Shown: positions 19,440 through 29,085, counted from the stretch's first letter. The stretch: DNA of 64,000 bases from Deinococcus sp. AJ005 (GCF_009017495.1 NZ_CP044990.1:2127001-2191000); one strand, 5' to 3'. The notes: a model not told the origin generated them from the letters alone. A program made the numbers and translations.

Positions 19440-20399
19440 ATGCGAAACACCTGTTCTGGAGTGCTGGCCCTGTCCCTTGTTCTGAGCGCCTGTGGGCAGA
19501 GCGTCTCCCCCGCGTCCGGGTCCCCGGCGGCCACTCCGGTATCCGCCACCACCCCGGCTCTGGGCCTGCCAGGGCAGAACGCGGCCAGTGCAGAGCTTGG
19601 ACATGCAGAGTCTGGAAAGAGCGCCAACAGTATCAAGCTCCCGCCAACTGGGAAGGTGAACTGGGACTGGCAGATCGGGGCGGCCACGGAACGGCACATC
19701 AAGGTGGCAGCGGGCACCACCCTGATCGGTCTCGACGGGTTCACGGTGTCGGCGGCCAAAGTCGCGGAGCTGAAGGGGCAGGGGCTGTACACCGTCTGCT
19801 ACATCAATGCGGGCAGCTTTGAGCCGTACCGCCCCGACTCGGCCCGCTACCCGGCTTACCTGAAGATTCAGCAGGACCCCGACTGGCCCGACGAGGCGTT
19901 TCTGGACATCACCGACGTGTTCCGGCCCGGTTCGGTGCTGGCGGACATCCTGACCGAGCGCATGAAAATGTGCAAGGCCAAGGGATTTGACGCGCTGGAG
20001 CCAGACAACCTGCAAAACGACGAGAATGTCAGCGGCGGGCGCATTACCACGCAGCAACAGATCGACTTCAACGGCTGGATTGCCGATCAGGCGCACCTGC
20101 TGGGGCTGGCTGTATTCCAGAAAAACGGCCCCGACAAGGTGTTGCTGCGGGACCGCACGGGCAAGATGATGGTGGAAAAGTTCGACGGGATTCTGAACGA
20201 GGCGTGCCAGCAATACCGCGAATGTGGCCCGCTGGCCGAGTACACCCGGCGCGGCAAGCTGGCCCTGAACGTGGAATACCGCCGCAACAAGGCGCTGGAC
20301 TGCGGCCTGATGGCCCAGCACGGCATCAACGCCCTGAAAAAGGACCGCTATCTGGCGGGTGGAACGACGCGCGCTTACCTGCGCGAAACCTGCGACTGA
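19440..20399 (+). CDS. GH114-type lipoprotein (endo alpha-1,4-polygalactosaminidase family)
   Basis: 319 residues. A lipoprotein signal ends at LVLSAC, followed by a Pro/Ala/Ser linker to about residue 60. The catalytic region matches the GH114 TIM-barrel family: WDWQIGAA at its start, YTVCYINAGSFEPYRPDS, EAFLDITD, GFDALEPDNLQ with the family acidic residues, and ILNEACQQYRECG. Founding members cut polygalactosamine; others act in exopolysaccharide turnover, so a surface polysaccharide role is likely. The ATG at 19440 has a GAGGAG site 4 bases before it and the signal peptide directly after; an in-frame start further upstream has neither. Confidence 0.8.
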   Translation: MRNTCSGVLALSLVLSACGQSVSPASGSPAATPVSATTPALGLPGQNAASAELGHAESGKSANSIKLPPTGKVNWDWQIGAATERHIKVAAGTTLIGLDGFTVSAAKVAELKGQGLYTVCYINAGSFEPYRPDSARYPAYLKIQQDPDWPDEAFLDITDVFRPGSVLADILTERMKMCKAKGFDALEPDNLQNDENVSGGRITTQQQIDFNGWIADQAHLLGLAVFQKNGPDKVLLRDRTGKMMVEKFDGILNEACQQYRECGPLAEYTRRGKLALNVEYRRNKALDCGLMAQHGINALKKDRYLAGGTTRAYLRETCD

Positions 20400-20448
20400 G
20401 CGGAAGTTCGCCCATCCTGGCACGCGGTCAGCATGGGCGGTAGCCCGC

Positions 20449-20454
20449 TAGACT
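20449..20454 (+). promoter_or_regulatory. Leaderless -10 element for the sirtuin gene
   Basis: TAGACT ends 6 bases before the ATG at 20461, the same hexamer and spacing as at glgB. Confidence 0.6.
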
Positions 20455-20460
20455 GGCCCC

Positions 20461-21189
20461 ATGAACCTGTCCGACACCCGCCTGGCCCTGCGTGACGCCC
20501 GCCGCGTGGCCGTGCTGACCGGCGCGGGCATCAGCGCCGAGAGCGGCATTCCCACCTTCCGCGACGCGCAGACGGGCCACTGGGCACGGTTTAAGCCCGA
20601 GGACCTCGCCAGCCCGGACGCTTACTTCCGCGATCCAGAACTGGTGTGGGAGTGGTACGCGGGCCGTTACCGCGACGTGATGGCCGCTACGCCCAACGCC
20701 GGGCATGAGCTGCTGGCGCGGCTGGAACGCGAGAAGGGCGACGGCTACTTCTTAGCCACCCAGAACGTGGACGGCCTGCACACCCGAGCCGGAAGCGAGA
20801 GGCTGGTGGAACTGCACGGCAACCTGACCACCGCCCGCTGCGAGGTCTGCGCCCAGGTGGAGGACCTGCCCGCCCCGGCGGACTTCATGCCGCCTCCGGT
20901 CTGCTCCAGATGCGGCGGACGGATGCGCCCCAACATCGTCTGGTTTGGCGAATTCTTGCCCGAACAGGTGCTGGAGGCCGCCGCCGACGCCTTCGCCGCT
21001 GCCGACGTGGCCCTGATCATCGGCACCAGTGGCGTGGTGTACCCGGCGGCGGGGCTGGCCTTCGAGACGCTGGAACGCGGCGGAACGGTGATCGAGATCA
21101 ACCCGGATGAAACCGAGCTGACCGCGAGGCTGAGCTTCAGCCTGCGCGAGACGGCCTCGCGGGGGTTGGCAACTTTGATGGATGGATAG
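20461..21189 (+). CDS. cobB: NAD-dependent protein deacylase (sirtuin, CobB class III-like)
   Basis: 242 residues. NAD-binding motif GAGISAESGIPTFR (21-34), QNVDGLH (101-107), catalytic His119 (ELHGN) and four zinc cysteines (Cys127, Cys130, Cys148, Cys151) are all in place. Tyr66 and Arg69 form the YxxR pair that, in SIRT5/CobB-type enzymes, binds the acid end of succinyl- or malonyl-lysine, so desuccinylase activity in addition to deacetylation is likely. Leaderless: TAGACT is 6 bases before the ATG. It stands alone. Confidence 0.92.
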   Translation: MNLSDTRLALRDARRVAVLTGAGISAESGIPTFRDAQTGHWARFKPEDLASPDAYFRDPELVWEWYAGRYRDVMAATPNAGHELLARLEREKGDGYFLATQNVDGLHTRAGSERLVELHGNLTTARCEVCAQVEDLPAPADFMPPPVCSRCGGRMRPNIVWFGEFLPEQVLEAAADAFAAADVALIIGTSGVVYPAAGLAFETLERGGTVIEINPDETELTARLSFSLRETASRGLATLMDG

Positions 21190-21229
21190 AAATTAGCTGG
21201 GATGATCCAGAATCACATCATTTTTGTAG

Positions 21230-21235
21230 TAGTCT
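21230..21235 (+). promoter_or_regulatory. Leaderless -10 element for the DUF4160 gene
   Basis: TAGTCT ends 6 bases before the ATG at 21242. Confidence 0.5.
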
Positions 21236-21241
21236 CGGCCC

Positions 21242-21487
21242 ATGCCGGAGGTGTGCAGTTTCTATGGAATCAAAATCGTGTTCTATTACCGCGATCACCT
21301 GCCGCCGCACTTCCACGCCATTTACGGCGACGACGAGGCCACAGTTCTGATCGACGATCTGGCGCTGGATGACGGCTGGCTGCCCCGGCGGGCGCTGCGG
21401 CTGGTGCTGGAATGGGCCGCCATGCATCAGGTCTGGGAACTGGCCCGCGCGCAGGAGCCGCTGGGCCGTATAGACCCGCTGGAATAA
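21242..21487 (+). CDS. DUF4160 protein, first gene of a two-gene module
   Basis: 81 residues. The N-terminal pattern ...FYGIKIVFYYRDHLPPHFHAIYGDDEATVLID is the DUF4160 signature (conserved PPHFHA). Its biochemical role is unknown. It is followed 11 bases later by a DUF2442-HTH protein. Such pairs recur in bacterial genomes and have a toxin-antitoxin-like layout, though which partner, if either, is toxic is not established to my knowledge. Apparently leaderless. Confidence 0.8.
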   Translation: MPEVCSFYGIKIVFYYRDHLPPHFHAIYGDDEATVLIDDLALDDGWLPRRALRLVLEWAAMHQVWELARAQEPLGRIDPLE

Positions 21488-21498
21488 TGGGAGGACCG

Positions 21499-22002
21499 AT
21501 GTACAAACTCGCTGCCGTCGTTGCCGAAGCACCCCACACCCTGCACCTGACCTTCACGGATGGAGCCGCTGTCACGGCAGACGTGAGCATTCTGCTGTCT
21601 GGCGGCGGCGTGTTCGCACCGCTGGAAGACCCAGTCTTCTTTAATCAGGTCGCGGTGGGAGCGCGGGGCCGCTCGCTGGGCTGGCCGGGCGAACTGGATT
21701 TAGATGCCGATTCGTTCCGTCCTGAAACTTACGGGGATACGCCTCCGGAGTTTCCCCTGAGCGATTTTGTGCCGCCGCAGACGGCCAATCCAGTCAGCCA
21801 GAAATTGCGACAGGCGGTGGAAGCCAGCGGGGAGGCACAGGCCGTGATCGCCCAGCGTGCCGGAATGCGTCAGCAAGCGCTGAGCCGCCTGATTGACCCC
21901 TATTACGAGGGTCATTCACTGGCAACGCTGACGCGCTTGGCCGACGCATTGGGAATGGAGTTAAGGGTAGAGTTTGTGGCTAAAGAGAAGAGGGCGTCAT
22001 AG
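21499..22002 (+). CDS. DUF2442 protein with a C-terminal Xre-type helix-turn-helix
   Basis: 167 residues. Residues 1-80 match DUF2442 (TLHLTFTDGAAVTADVSILL, GVFAPLEDPVFFNQVAV, LGWPGELDLDADSF). Residues about 105-160 form an Xre-like HTH (SGEAQAVIAQRAGMRQQALSRLI, HSLATLTRLADALGM). This is the layout of an antitoxin that represses its own operon. The ATG at 21499 is used because GGGAGG lies 4 bases before it; other in-frame starts upstream overlap the preceding gene. Confidence 0.8.
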   Translation: MYKLAAVVAEAPHTLHLTFTDGAAVTADVSILLSGGGVFAPLEDPVFFNQVAVGARGRSLGWPGELDLDADSFRPETYGDTPPEFPLSDFVPPQTANPVSQKLRQAVEASGEAQAVIAQRAGMRQQALSRLIDPYYEGHSLATLTRLADALGMELRVEFVAKEKRAS

Positions 22003-22006
22003 AACG

Positions 22007-22459
22007 CTACTCCAGCACATATCGAACAGCCTCTTCAAACCCAACCTTCCCAGCCTCGGCCCGTTTCAACACCTTGTTCAGTTTCCACGGCATCCAGTCG
22101 GTCTGGCCTGTCGTACTCCGCAAAAAGCCGCGCACGCCGACTTCCACGTAGCGGGCGTCCTTGCCCAGCAGGGCGCTGAGGCCCGCGCGCACCGCCTCCG
22201 GGTCACGCAAAGGCCCGGTCAGGCGGGCAGACGGAATATCAGGCTTAACCTCCGGCTCCGGCACGGGTTCGCTGGCGGTGCGGGTGGGCGCGGGATGCGG
22301 GCGGTACAACTCCACGCGGAAGCCGTCCAGCACCAGCAGCGCGGCCAATGCCTGTGCCTCGGGCAGCGGGTGGGCGAAGGTGACGTGAATGTCCAGTTCG
22401 TGCCCGCGCTTGCCCTTGTCGGTCTTGACGGGCGGGGTCTCCATCGGGCCTCCGGTCAT
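22007..22459 (-). CDS. Conserved protein of unknown function
   Basis: About 150 residues, soluble. It has an N-terminal alpha/beta part (HELDIHVTFAHPLPEAQALAALLVLDGFRVELYRP), a Pro/Glu-rich linker and a C-terminal part ending in KLNKVLKRAEAGKVGFEEAVRYVLE. I do not recognise a family. It overlaps the 3' end of the DinB-fold gene by 4 bases and should be co-transcribed with it. The start could also be the ATG at 22444. Confidence 0.6.
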   Translation of the reverse strand: MTGGPMETPPVKTDKGKRGHELDIHVTFAHPLPEAQALAALLVLDGFRVELYRPHPAPTRTASEPVPEPEVKPDIPSARLTGPLRDPEAVRAGLSALLGKDARYVEVGVRGFLRSTTGQTDWMPWKLNKVLKRAEAGKVGFEEAVRYVLE

Positions 22460-22980
22460 GCCGCCGCGCTCTCCTCAAGCAGCTTGCGGTGGTTGCGCAG
22501 GTGCATGGCGATCATCCGCAGCCAGTCCAGCGCGTCGATCTCGCCAAAAAACTGGTGCCAGAAGGTGCGCCCCGGCGTCGCCGTGACATGGGCGGCCATC
22601 TCTTCTAATTTCTGGCGGTGTTCGGCCCAGGCGGTGTCCAGCGCTTCAAATGGCATCCCCTCTGCGCTGGGCAGCAGCGCTGCGGGGGACTGCCGCTTGC
22701 CGTCGATGATCTCGCCGGGCACCTGCGGCATGGGGCGCAGTTCCTTGTCCGACATCAGCAGGCGCATCATCGGGACAATGCTGTTGTCGATCTTCATGAT
22801 GTGTTCGGCGTCCTGGGCTGGAGACCACTCGCGGCCCGTTTGGGTGGTGGTCCAGTCGGCCTCACGGCCCCGCAGGTGGGCTTCCATACGGTCCAGTTCC
22901 ACGCTCAGGCGGGTACGGACTTCCTCGGGGGTATGGCCCACGAACAGCAGCACGGAGGGATCGAACAGAGGTTGTGTCAT
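22456..22980 (-). CDS. DinB/YfiT-fold putative metal-dependent protein
   Basis: 174 residues, all-helical. The family has a four-helix bundle with a triad of histidines that bind a metal. Here likely ligands are the His in DAEHIMKID and those in MIAMHLRNHRKLL. Some members are thiol transferases using bacillithiol or mycothiol, and the family is expanded in Deinococcus (DinB-like damage-inducible proteins), but the role of this copy is unknown. Leaderless: TAAACT lies 6 bases before the ATG. First gene of a two-gene operon. Confidence 0.8.
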   Translation of the reverse strand: MTQPLFDPSVLLFVGHTPEEVRTRLSVELDRMEAHLRGREADWTTTQTGREWSPAQDAEHIMKIDNSIVPMMRLLMSDKELRPMPQVPGEIIDGKRQSPAALLPSAEGMPFEALDTAWAEHRQKLEEMAAHVTATPGRTFWHQFFGEIDALDWLRMIAMHLRNHRKLLEESAAA

Positions 22981-22986
22981 GCGGGC

Positions 22987-22992
22987 AGTTTA
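22987..22992 (-). promoter_or_regulatory. Leaderless -10 element for the DinB-fold gene
   Basis: On the reverse strand TAAACT ends 6 bases before the ATG at 22980. Confidence 0.55.
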
Positions 22993-23110
22993 GCGGGTGA
23001 ATGGGGCAGATTGCGGTGGAGAATGCGCGGTGGCCCCTCACCTCCGCCGCAGGTGGAGAGGGAGTAAGGCCTTCAGACCCTTCGACTCTTGACCCTTTGA
23101 CCCGCCTCCC

Positions 23111-25078
23111 CTACCGCCCCAGCCCCTCTGAAAACTCCACCTCTGCCCCCCACTCCGGGTGATCGATCAGCGGATTGCGGTTGCCCTGGCGGGCAAAGAT
23201 CAGGGCATTGCGGTGCTTTTCCCAGTCGCCGGGGGGCTGCGCCGCGTGCCACGCCAGCAGCGTTTCCAGGTGCCGGGCGCTGTACTGGCGCACCACGCCG
23301 GGGTAGCGCAGCAGAAAGTAAAGGGTAGCCCGCGCCGCCGCGCCCTTGCCGTGGGCTGGCTCGAATTCGCCGGGATCGCGGCGGCCACAGTCGCTCCGCA
23401 ATGCCTCACCGTAATCGGGGAAATCGTAATACGGCGTGTTGCCCCGAAAGGAATTGCAATCGGGTTCGCAGGCAAACAGGTGATGCAGGTCCCCACGCAT
23501 CGGCTCGCGCTTGGCAAACCAGCTCTGCGGGACGACGTGTTCGCAGTTGTACGGGAAGGCGTCTTCCAGCGTATCCAGCGAGATGCCCTCGCGGGCCGCC
23601 AGTTCGGTGCGGCGGGTTTGCGAGACCAGATCGGCGGCGATGAACTCTTCCGGCGTGTGTTCGCGGGCGCTGTACAGGCTGCGGAGTTTGCCGTCCGGCC
23701 ACAGGTCTATAGCTGGATACAGTTCGGTGGCGGGCGAGTAGCGCGGCGTCTGCGCGTGCGTGCGCGTGAGCAGTTGTGACAGCGCCAGAAAGCGGTCCTG
23801 GGACGTGGCATTTTCGGGAAGTCCAGCGTAATAGGCCGCTGCATCCGCCCCATCCTGCGGGTTGAGGTAAGCGCCCGGCTGAGGTTCAGGTTGCGGCCTG
23901 GGCACGGATGGGGCAGGCATGGCCTCTCCCCCCTTCACCCGCACCTTCAGCGTGACGGGCCAGCTTGCCACGCCGTCCGGTCCCGCCGTAATAGACCCCA
24001 GATCGAGGGTGCTGACGGCTTCCAGCACGCCCTCACCGGGAGCGACAGGCGCGGAGACGATGACGGGCGGGCGATTGGCACTCAGGACCTCGGCCACCAG
24101 CGCATTGCCCGCCGCGTCGGCACGGGTCCGCAGATCGTTCAGGATGCGGCTGACGCGCACGCCTTCGTTGGCGATCCAGTCGATGGCGCTGTCGGGATCG
24201 CCGGGTTGCAATGGCTGACCGTCGCGGCGCAGGGTGCGGCCCTGGTCATCGGTGCGCGGCACGCCGCTGTGGTGCAGGGCCACCACCTCCCAGGCGTCGT
24301 TGAAGACCGGGCTGCCGCTGCTGCCGGGGGCGGTGTCGGTCTCGTAGTGCAGATAGTCGGGCAACAGGTCGATCAGGCGGTTTTCACGCAGAGCAATCTG
24401 CTTGGTCTCGCCGCCGGGGTGCTGCACGATGCTCAGGGCCTCGCCCAGCACGGTCTTGTCGGCGCTGGCGATCATGGGCAGCCAGCCGTAGGCAACCGTG
24501 TCACCGCGCACCGCCACCAGCGAGTAATCCAGCCCCTCGGAGGTCAGAAAAAGTGTGTCCGGGTCCAGCGGAAGCGTGACGGGCGTGGCGAGTTCGCCGC
24601 CCGGCAGCAACTCATAATTGAACTCGATCACGGCAAGTTTCGCGGTGGCAGCGTTCTCCAGCACATGATGGTTGGTCAGGATGGTGTGCGGGCTGCACAG
24701 CCAGCCGGTACCGAAGCCCACGGTGCGGCCCCGCGCGTCTTTGAGGACCACGCGCCCCACCGCCCGCGAGGCGCTGCGAGCCAGATCCAGATACGCCACG
24801 CCCACCAGATCGTTTGCGCCCAGCACCCGCTCGGCCTGAATGCGGGTCTTGCCCGGCCAGCGCTCGGCCACCACCGCCATCTTCTCGCGGCCCTCTGAAA
24901 TAGCGCAGGCGTCGGCATACGGAACGCCCAGGCGGGTCAGCCGGGCTTCCATCCTTTCATCAGAATTGGCCGCCAGCGGGCCGCCCACGATCAGGCGTTC
25001 ATGCGTCCTTGCCCTATCGGCGTCGCGGCTGACATAGCGGGCGTGCGTTTCCTCCAGCACCTGCGGCGGAATGTCCAT
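23111..25078 (-). CDS. Trypsin-like serine protease fused to endonuclease I
   Basis: 655 residues from this ATG (a GTG lies two codons earlier; numbers here count from that GTG). Residues 1-110 form an uncharacterised N-terminal region. Residues about 110-320 are a trypsin/V8-like protease with the full triad: His140 (TILTNHHVL), Asp186 (LDYSLVAV) and Ser256 (GSSGSP). About 340-400 is a beta-rich, Pro-rich linker. Residues about 410-650 are an endonuclease I domain with the beta-beta-alpha-metal signature NCEHVVPQSWF (His516), DLHHLFA, NSFRGNTPY, the KG.AAR..LYF helix and QGNRNPLIDHPEW. No signal peptide is visible, unlike periplasmic EndA. Leaderless (TACGCT 6 bases before ATG). Role unknown; proteolytic self-activation of a nuclease is one idea. 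Confidence 0.88.
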   Translation of the reverse strand: MDIPPQVLEETHARYVSRDADRARTHERLIVGGPLAANSDERMEARLTRLGVPYADACAISEGREKMAVVAERWPGKTRIQAERVLGANDLVGVAYLDLARSASRAVGRVVLKDARGRTVGFGTGWLCSPHTILTNHHVLENAATAKLAVIEFNYELLPGGELATPVTLPLDPDTLFLTSEGLDYSLVAVRGDTVAYGWLPMIASADKTVLGEALSIVQHPGGETKQIALRENRLIDLLPDYLHYETDTAPGSSGSPVFNDAWEVVALHHSGVPRTDDQGRTLRRDGQPLQPGDPDSAIDWIANEGVRVSRILNDLRTRADAAGNALVAEVLSANRPPVIVSAPVAPGEGVLEAVSTLDLGSITAGPDGVASWPVTLKVRVKGGEAMPAPSVPRPQPEPQPGAYLNPQDGADAAAYYAGLPENATSQDRFLALSQLLTRTHAQTPRYSPATELYPAIDLWPDGKLRSLYSAREHTPEEFIAADLVSQTRRTELAAREGISLDTLEDAFPYNCEHVVPQSWFAKREPMRGDLHHLFACEPDCNSFRGNTPYYDFPDYGEALRSDCGRRDPGEFEPAHGKGAAARATLYFLLRYPGVVRQYSARHLETLLAWHAAQPPGDWEKHRNALIFARQGNRNPLIDHPEWGAEVEFSEGLGR

Positions 25079-25084
25079 AGCCAC

Positions 25085-25090
25085 AGCGTA
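25085..25090 (-). promoter_or_regulatory. Leaderless -10 element for the protease-endonuclease gene
   Basis: On the reverse strand TACGCT ends 6 bases before the ATG at 25078. This spacing favours that ATG over the GTG two codons upstream. Confidence 0.5.
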
Positions 25091-25229
25091 CTGGACAGGG
25101 GTGAGGCGGGGGCGCGGCCTTCAGCTCACCTTGACTGACAGTCGACATTGAACCCTCGCCTGCTGTCCCCCGTATTCCCATTGAGAGCTGCGACACAGAC
25201 CGTGCCGTCCCCACCTCAAGGAGACCACC

Positions 25230-25712
25230 ATGAACATCAAAAACCTGCTGACCCTGACCCTGCTGACCACCCTGACCCTGGCCTCTGCCCAGAGCATGGA
25301 CAATATGAACAAGGACAACATGTCCAAGGATTCGATGTCCAAAGGCAGTCTGTCGATGTCCATGACCGGTGCGCCGATGCTGCGCTTTACCGAGGAAAAG
25401 GGCATGAACATGATGATGGGCCACAGCAATGACCTGATGATCATGGCCGCCCCCGGCATGGGCAAATACACCTACAACATGATGAAGGGCAACAGCGCCA
25501 CCCTGACCTTTGCCAGCAAGAATGCCAAAGCGCTGTTCAACTACTATTCCAAGGCCATCAAGTCCGAGGGCTGGAAGGAAGACATGGACATGGCGATGGG
25601 CATGATGAAGGACGGCACGTACAGCGAGGCTTACGTGATGGGCAAGTACAAACTGGACCTGATGACGGCCACCAAGGGCAACATGACCGTGGTGACCTTC
25701 AAGACCCACTAG
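25230..25712 (+). CDS. Secreted methionine-rich protein of unknown function
   Basis: 160 residues. A signal peptide ends near ASAQ (residue 20). The mature N-terminus is a Met/Asp/Lys/Ser repeat (MDNMNKDNMSKDSMSKGS), and Met clusters recur further on (KGMNMMMGHSNDLMIM, MDMAMGMMK). The C-terminal half looks folded (ATLTFASKNAKALFNYYSKAI). Met-rich exported segments in other proteins bind Cu(I) or act as oxidant sinks; either is only a suggestion here. A strong AAGGAG site precedes the ATG, and a good terminator follows. Single gene. Confidence 0.7.
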   Translation: MNIKNLLTLTLLTTLTLASAQSMDNMNKDNMSKDSMSKGSLSMSMTGAPMLRFTEEKGMNMMMGHSNDLMIMAAPGMGKYTYNMMKGNSATLTFASKNAKALFNYYSKAIKSEGWKEDMDMAMGMMKDGTYSEAYVMGKYKLDLMTATKGNMTVVTFKTH

Positions 25713-25732
25713 ATTTTACGTGGTTGAGCTGA

Positions 25733-25766
25733 AGCCGGAAGCTGCGTGGTCAGTTTCCGGCTTTTT
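25733..25766 (+). terminator. Terminator after the Met-rich protein gene
   Basis: AGCCGGAA and TTCCGGCT pair perfectly around a 14-base loop, followed by TTTT. Confidence 0.85.
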
Positions 25767-25781
25767 CAGCCCAGTGCGGCC

Positions 25782-27059
<1,278 letters not shown>

Positions 27060-27350
27060 TCAGTCGGCCTCGACGGTGCGGGGAACGCGAATCAAGCCGT
27101 CCTGCATTTCGGGTGCCAGCGCCGCGATCACGGAGACGGGGAACGCCTCGCCGGGCACGTCGTCTCGCAGCACGTTGACCAGATTCACCGGGCGCTGCAT
27201 TTCCTCCACGCCGTCGGTGTTGACCTCGCTTAACTGCTCGAAGTAGCCCAGCACGCGCACGAGGTCCTGGGTCATAGTTGCCCGTTCATCGGGGGTCAGT
27301 TCCAGCCGCGCGAGGCTGGCGAGGTGGTCCATCTGGGCGGCGTCAATCAT
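27060..27350 (-). CDS. gatC: Aspartyl/glutamyl-tRNA(Asn/Gln) amidotransferase subunit C
   Basis: 96 residues. GatC is the small scaffold subunit of the GatCAB complex, which converts misacylated Asp-tRNA-Asn or Glu-tRNA-Gln to the amide form. The pattern [16 protein letters not shown], the [16 protein letters not shown] segment and RDDVPGE are typical. The ATG at 27350 is preferred over an upstream in-frame start because TATACT ends 7 bases before it and the extra residues are not family-like. gatA and gatB are not in this window. First gene of a gatC-serS operon. Confidence 0.93.
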   Translation of the reverse strand: MIDAAQMDHLASLARLELTPDERATMTQDLVRVLGYFEQLSEVNTDGVEEMQRPVNLVNVLRDDVPGEAFPVSVIAALAPEMQDGLIRVPRTVEAD

Positions 27351-27357
27351 GCTGGGC

Positions 27358-27363
27358 AGTATA
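27358..27363 (-). promoter_or_regulatory. Leaderless -10 element for gatC-serS
   Basis: On the reverse strand TATACT ends 7 bases before the gatC ATG. The region between this site and the sugar-binding gene at 27755 holds only this element, the promoter at 27635 and its leader. Confidence 0.6.
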
Positions 27364-27634
27364 GATTCTGGGCACGGCCTGTGGCTGCTGCATTCTGGCG
27401 GCATGGCCTGTACGCCGACTGGCCTACAGTTTTCCGATCAGCCCGCAGCTAGCGCCGCCCAGTTGCCAGGCGGCTGTAGAACTGATAGGGAACAACCTGA
27501 GTCCGTGAGGGCCACTGTTGGCCACGAGGCCTTTTCGGGCTGGGCGGGACTATCCCCCACACCACACGCGCCGACGGGCACAAGAACGGCTCGCAATCGG
27601 TATTCGCCAGTTCGGGGAATTGAGAAAACTCACA

Positions 27635-27663
27635 TTGACACTCCAGGGCAGGCGGTGTAGCCT
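27635..27663 (+). promoter_or_regulatory. Sigma-A promoter for the sugar ABC transporter
   Basis: TTGACA (27635-27640), a 17-base spacer and TAGCCT (27658-27663). Transcription would begin about 85 bases before the ATG at 27755. The leader contains a small hairpin (CGCTTC 27694-27699 with GAAGCG 27709-27714) and ends in an AAGGAG ribosome binding site. It is the best -35/-10 promoter of this region. Confidence 0.7.
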
Positions 27664-27754
27664 GCCGGAATCACAACTACGCAACCGTGGAACCGCTTCC
27701 GAAATGAAGAAGCGCAGTCGGGGTCCGCCCGGTCTATCCACACAAGGAGAACAA

Positions 27755-29014
27755 ATGAAGAAAGCTATTGCACTTGTCAGCCTGACCGCCGCCATCGCCG
27801 CCTCCAGCCAGGCCGGGGCCGTTCAGATCACCCTGGCCTGCGGAACCGTGGGGCAGGAACTCCAGCTCTGCAAGGACGGCGCGGCGCGCTGGGCCAAGAA
27901 GACCGGCAACACCGTCAAGGTCTTTGAAAGCCCCAACCTGACCAACGACCGCCTGGGCCTGTACCAGCAGCAACTGGCCGCCAAGAGCGACGCCATCGAC
28001 GTGTATCAGCTCGACATCATCTGGCCCGGCCTGCTGTCCCAGCACTTCGTGGACCTGAAGAGCAAGATTCCCGCCGCAGAAGTGAACGCACACTTCAAGG
28101 GCATCATCGCCGCCGACACCGTGGACGGCAAACTGGTCGCTATGCCGTGGTTCACCGACGCGGGCCTGCTGTACTACCGCACGGACCTGATGAAGAAGTA
28201 CGGCTACAACGCCGCGCCCAAGACCTGGGCCGAGCTGGCCACCATGGCCAAGAAGATTCAGGACGGCGAGAAGAAGACCAGCAGCACCTTTACCGGCTTC
28301 GTCTTCCAGGGCAAGAACTACGAGGGCCTGACCTGCGACGCGCTGGAATGGCTGGTGTCCTTCGGCGGCGGCACCGTCGTGGATGACAGTGGCAAGATCA
28401 CGGTCAACAACGCCAACGCCGCCAAGGCGATGGACACCGCCGCAAGCTGGGTCAAGAGCATCAGCCCCGCTGGCGTGACCACCTACGGTGAAGAGGAAGC
28501 GCGCGGCATCTTCCAGTCGGGCAACGCGGCGTTCATGCGCAACTGGCCCTACGCCTGGGCACTGGGCCAGAGCGACGACAGCAAGGTCAAGGGCAAGATC
28601 GGCGTGGCCCCACTGCCCAGCGGCGGCAACGGCGCAGCGGCGACGCTGGGCGGCTGGAACCTGGGCGTCAGCATGTACTCCAAGAACCAGGCCGCCGCCA
28701 TCGATCTGGTGCGCTACCTGACCGGCGCAGACGAGCAGAAGGTCCGCGCCATCGAGGGAGCCTACAACCCCACCCGTCCCGCGCTGTACAAGGACCAGGC
28801 CATCCTGAAGGCCAACCCCTTCTTCGGCAGCCTGCTGGACGTGTTCACCAGCGCCGTGGCCCGCCCCTCCGGCCCCACCAAGCTGAAGTACAACCAGGTT
28901 TCGCAGGCCTTCGCGGGCGCAGTCAGCGACGTGATGGCAGGCAAGAGCAAGGGCGCAGCCGCCGTCAAGAAGCTGGAAACGGACCTGGCACGCATCAAGG
29001 GACGCGGCTGGTAA
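27755..29014 (+). CDS. ABC transporter sugar-binding protein (trehalose/maltose type)
   Basis: 419 residues. A signal peptide (about 22 residues, ending near QAGA) is followed by a family 1 extracellular solute-binding fold, with [22 protein letters not shown] and [15 protein letters not shown] as typical sugar-binding segments. Close relatives in the Deinococcus-Thermus group bind trehalose, maltose or sucrose; the exact sugar is not readable. The ATG at 27755 with AAGGAG 5-6 bases upstream is chosen. A strong terminator follows, yet the two permease genes come next, so the binding protein can be made in excess. Confidence 0.88.
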   Translation: MKKAIALVSLTAAIAASSQAGAVQITLACGTVGQELQLCKDGAARWAKKTGNTVKVFESPNLTNDRLGLYQQQLAAKSDAIDVYQLDIIWPGLLSQHFVDLKSKIPAAEVNAHFKGIIAADTVDGKLVAMPWFTDAGLLYYRTDLMKKYGYNAAPKTWAELATMAKKIQDGEKKTSSTFTGFVFQGKNYEGLTCDALEWLVSFGGGTVVDDSGKITVNNANAAKAMDTAASWVKSISPAGVTTYGEEEARGIFQSGNAAFMRNWPYAWALGQSDDSKVKGKIGVAPLPSGGNGAAATLGGWNLGVSMYSKNQAAAIDLVRYLTGADEQKVRAIEGAYNPTRPALYKDQAILKANPFFGSLLDVFTSAVARPSGPTKLKYNQVSQAFAGAVSDVMAGKSKGAAAVKKLETDLARIKGRGW

Positions 29015-29049
29015 GCGCGGCTACTCCACCCCTCACCGTCCGGTGAACT

Positions 29050-29085
29050 GGGGGACGCCCGCAACACTGGGGCGTCCCCCTTTTT
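29050..29085 (+). terminator. Terminator between the sugar-binding protein and permease genes
   Basis: GGGGGACGCCC and GGGCGTCCCCC form a perfect 11-pair stem with a 9-base loop, followed by TTTTT. The 220 bases after it, up to the permease gene, contain three copies of TTGTTCG (around 29188-29229) but no promoter I can assign with confidence. Confidence 0.9.

Noticed and set aside
21242..25078. Defence island around the DUF4160 pair and the protease-endonuclease
   Set aside because: The genes between (unknown protein, DinB-fold protein) are not typical defence genes, no integrase or other defence marker is present, and the sequence has the same GC and leaderless promoters as the rest. The cluster may be accidental.
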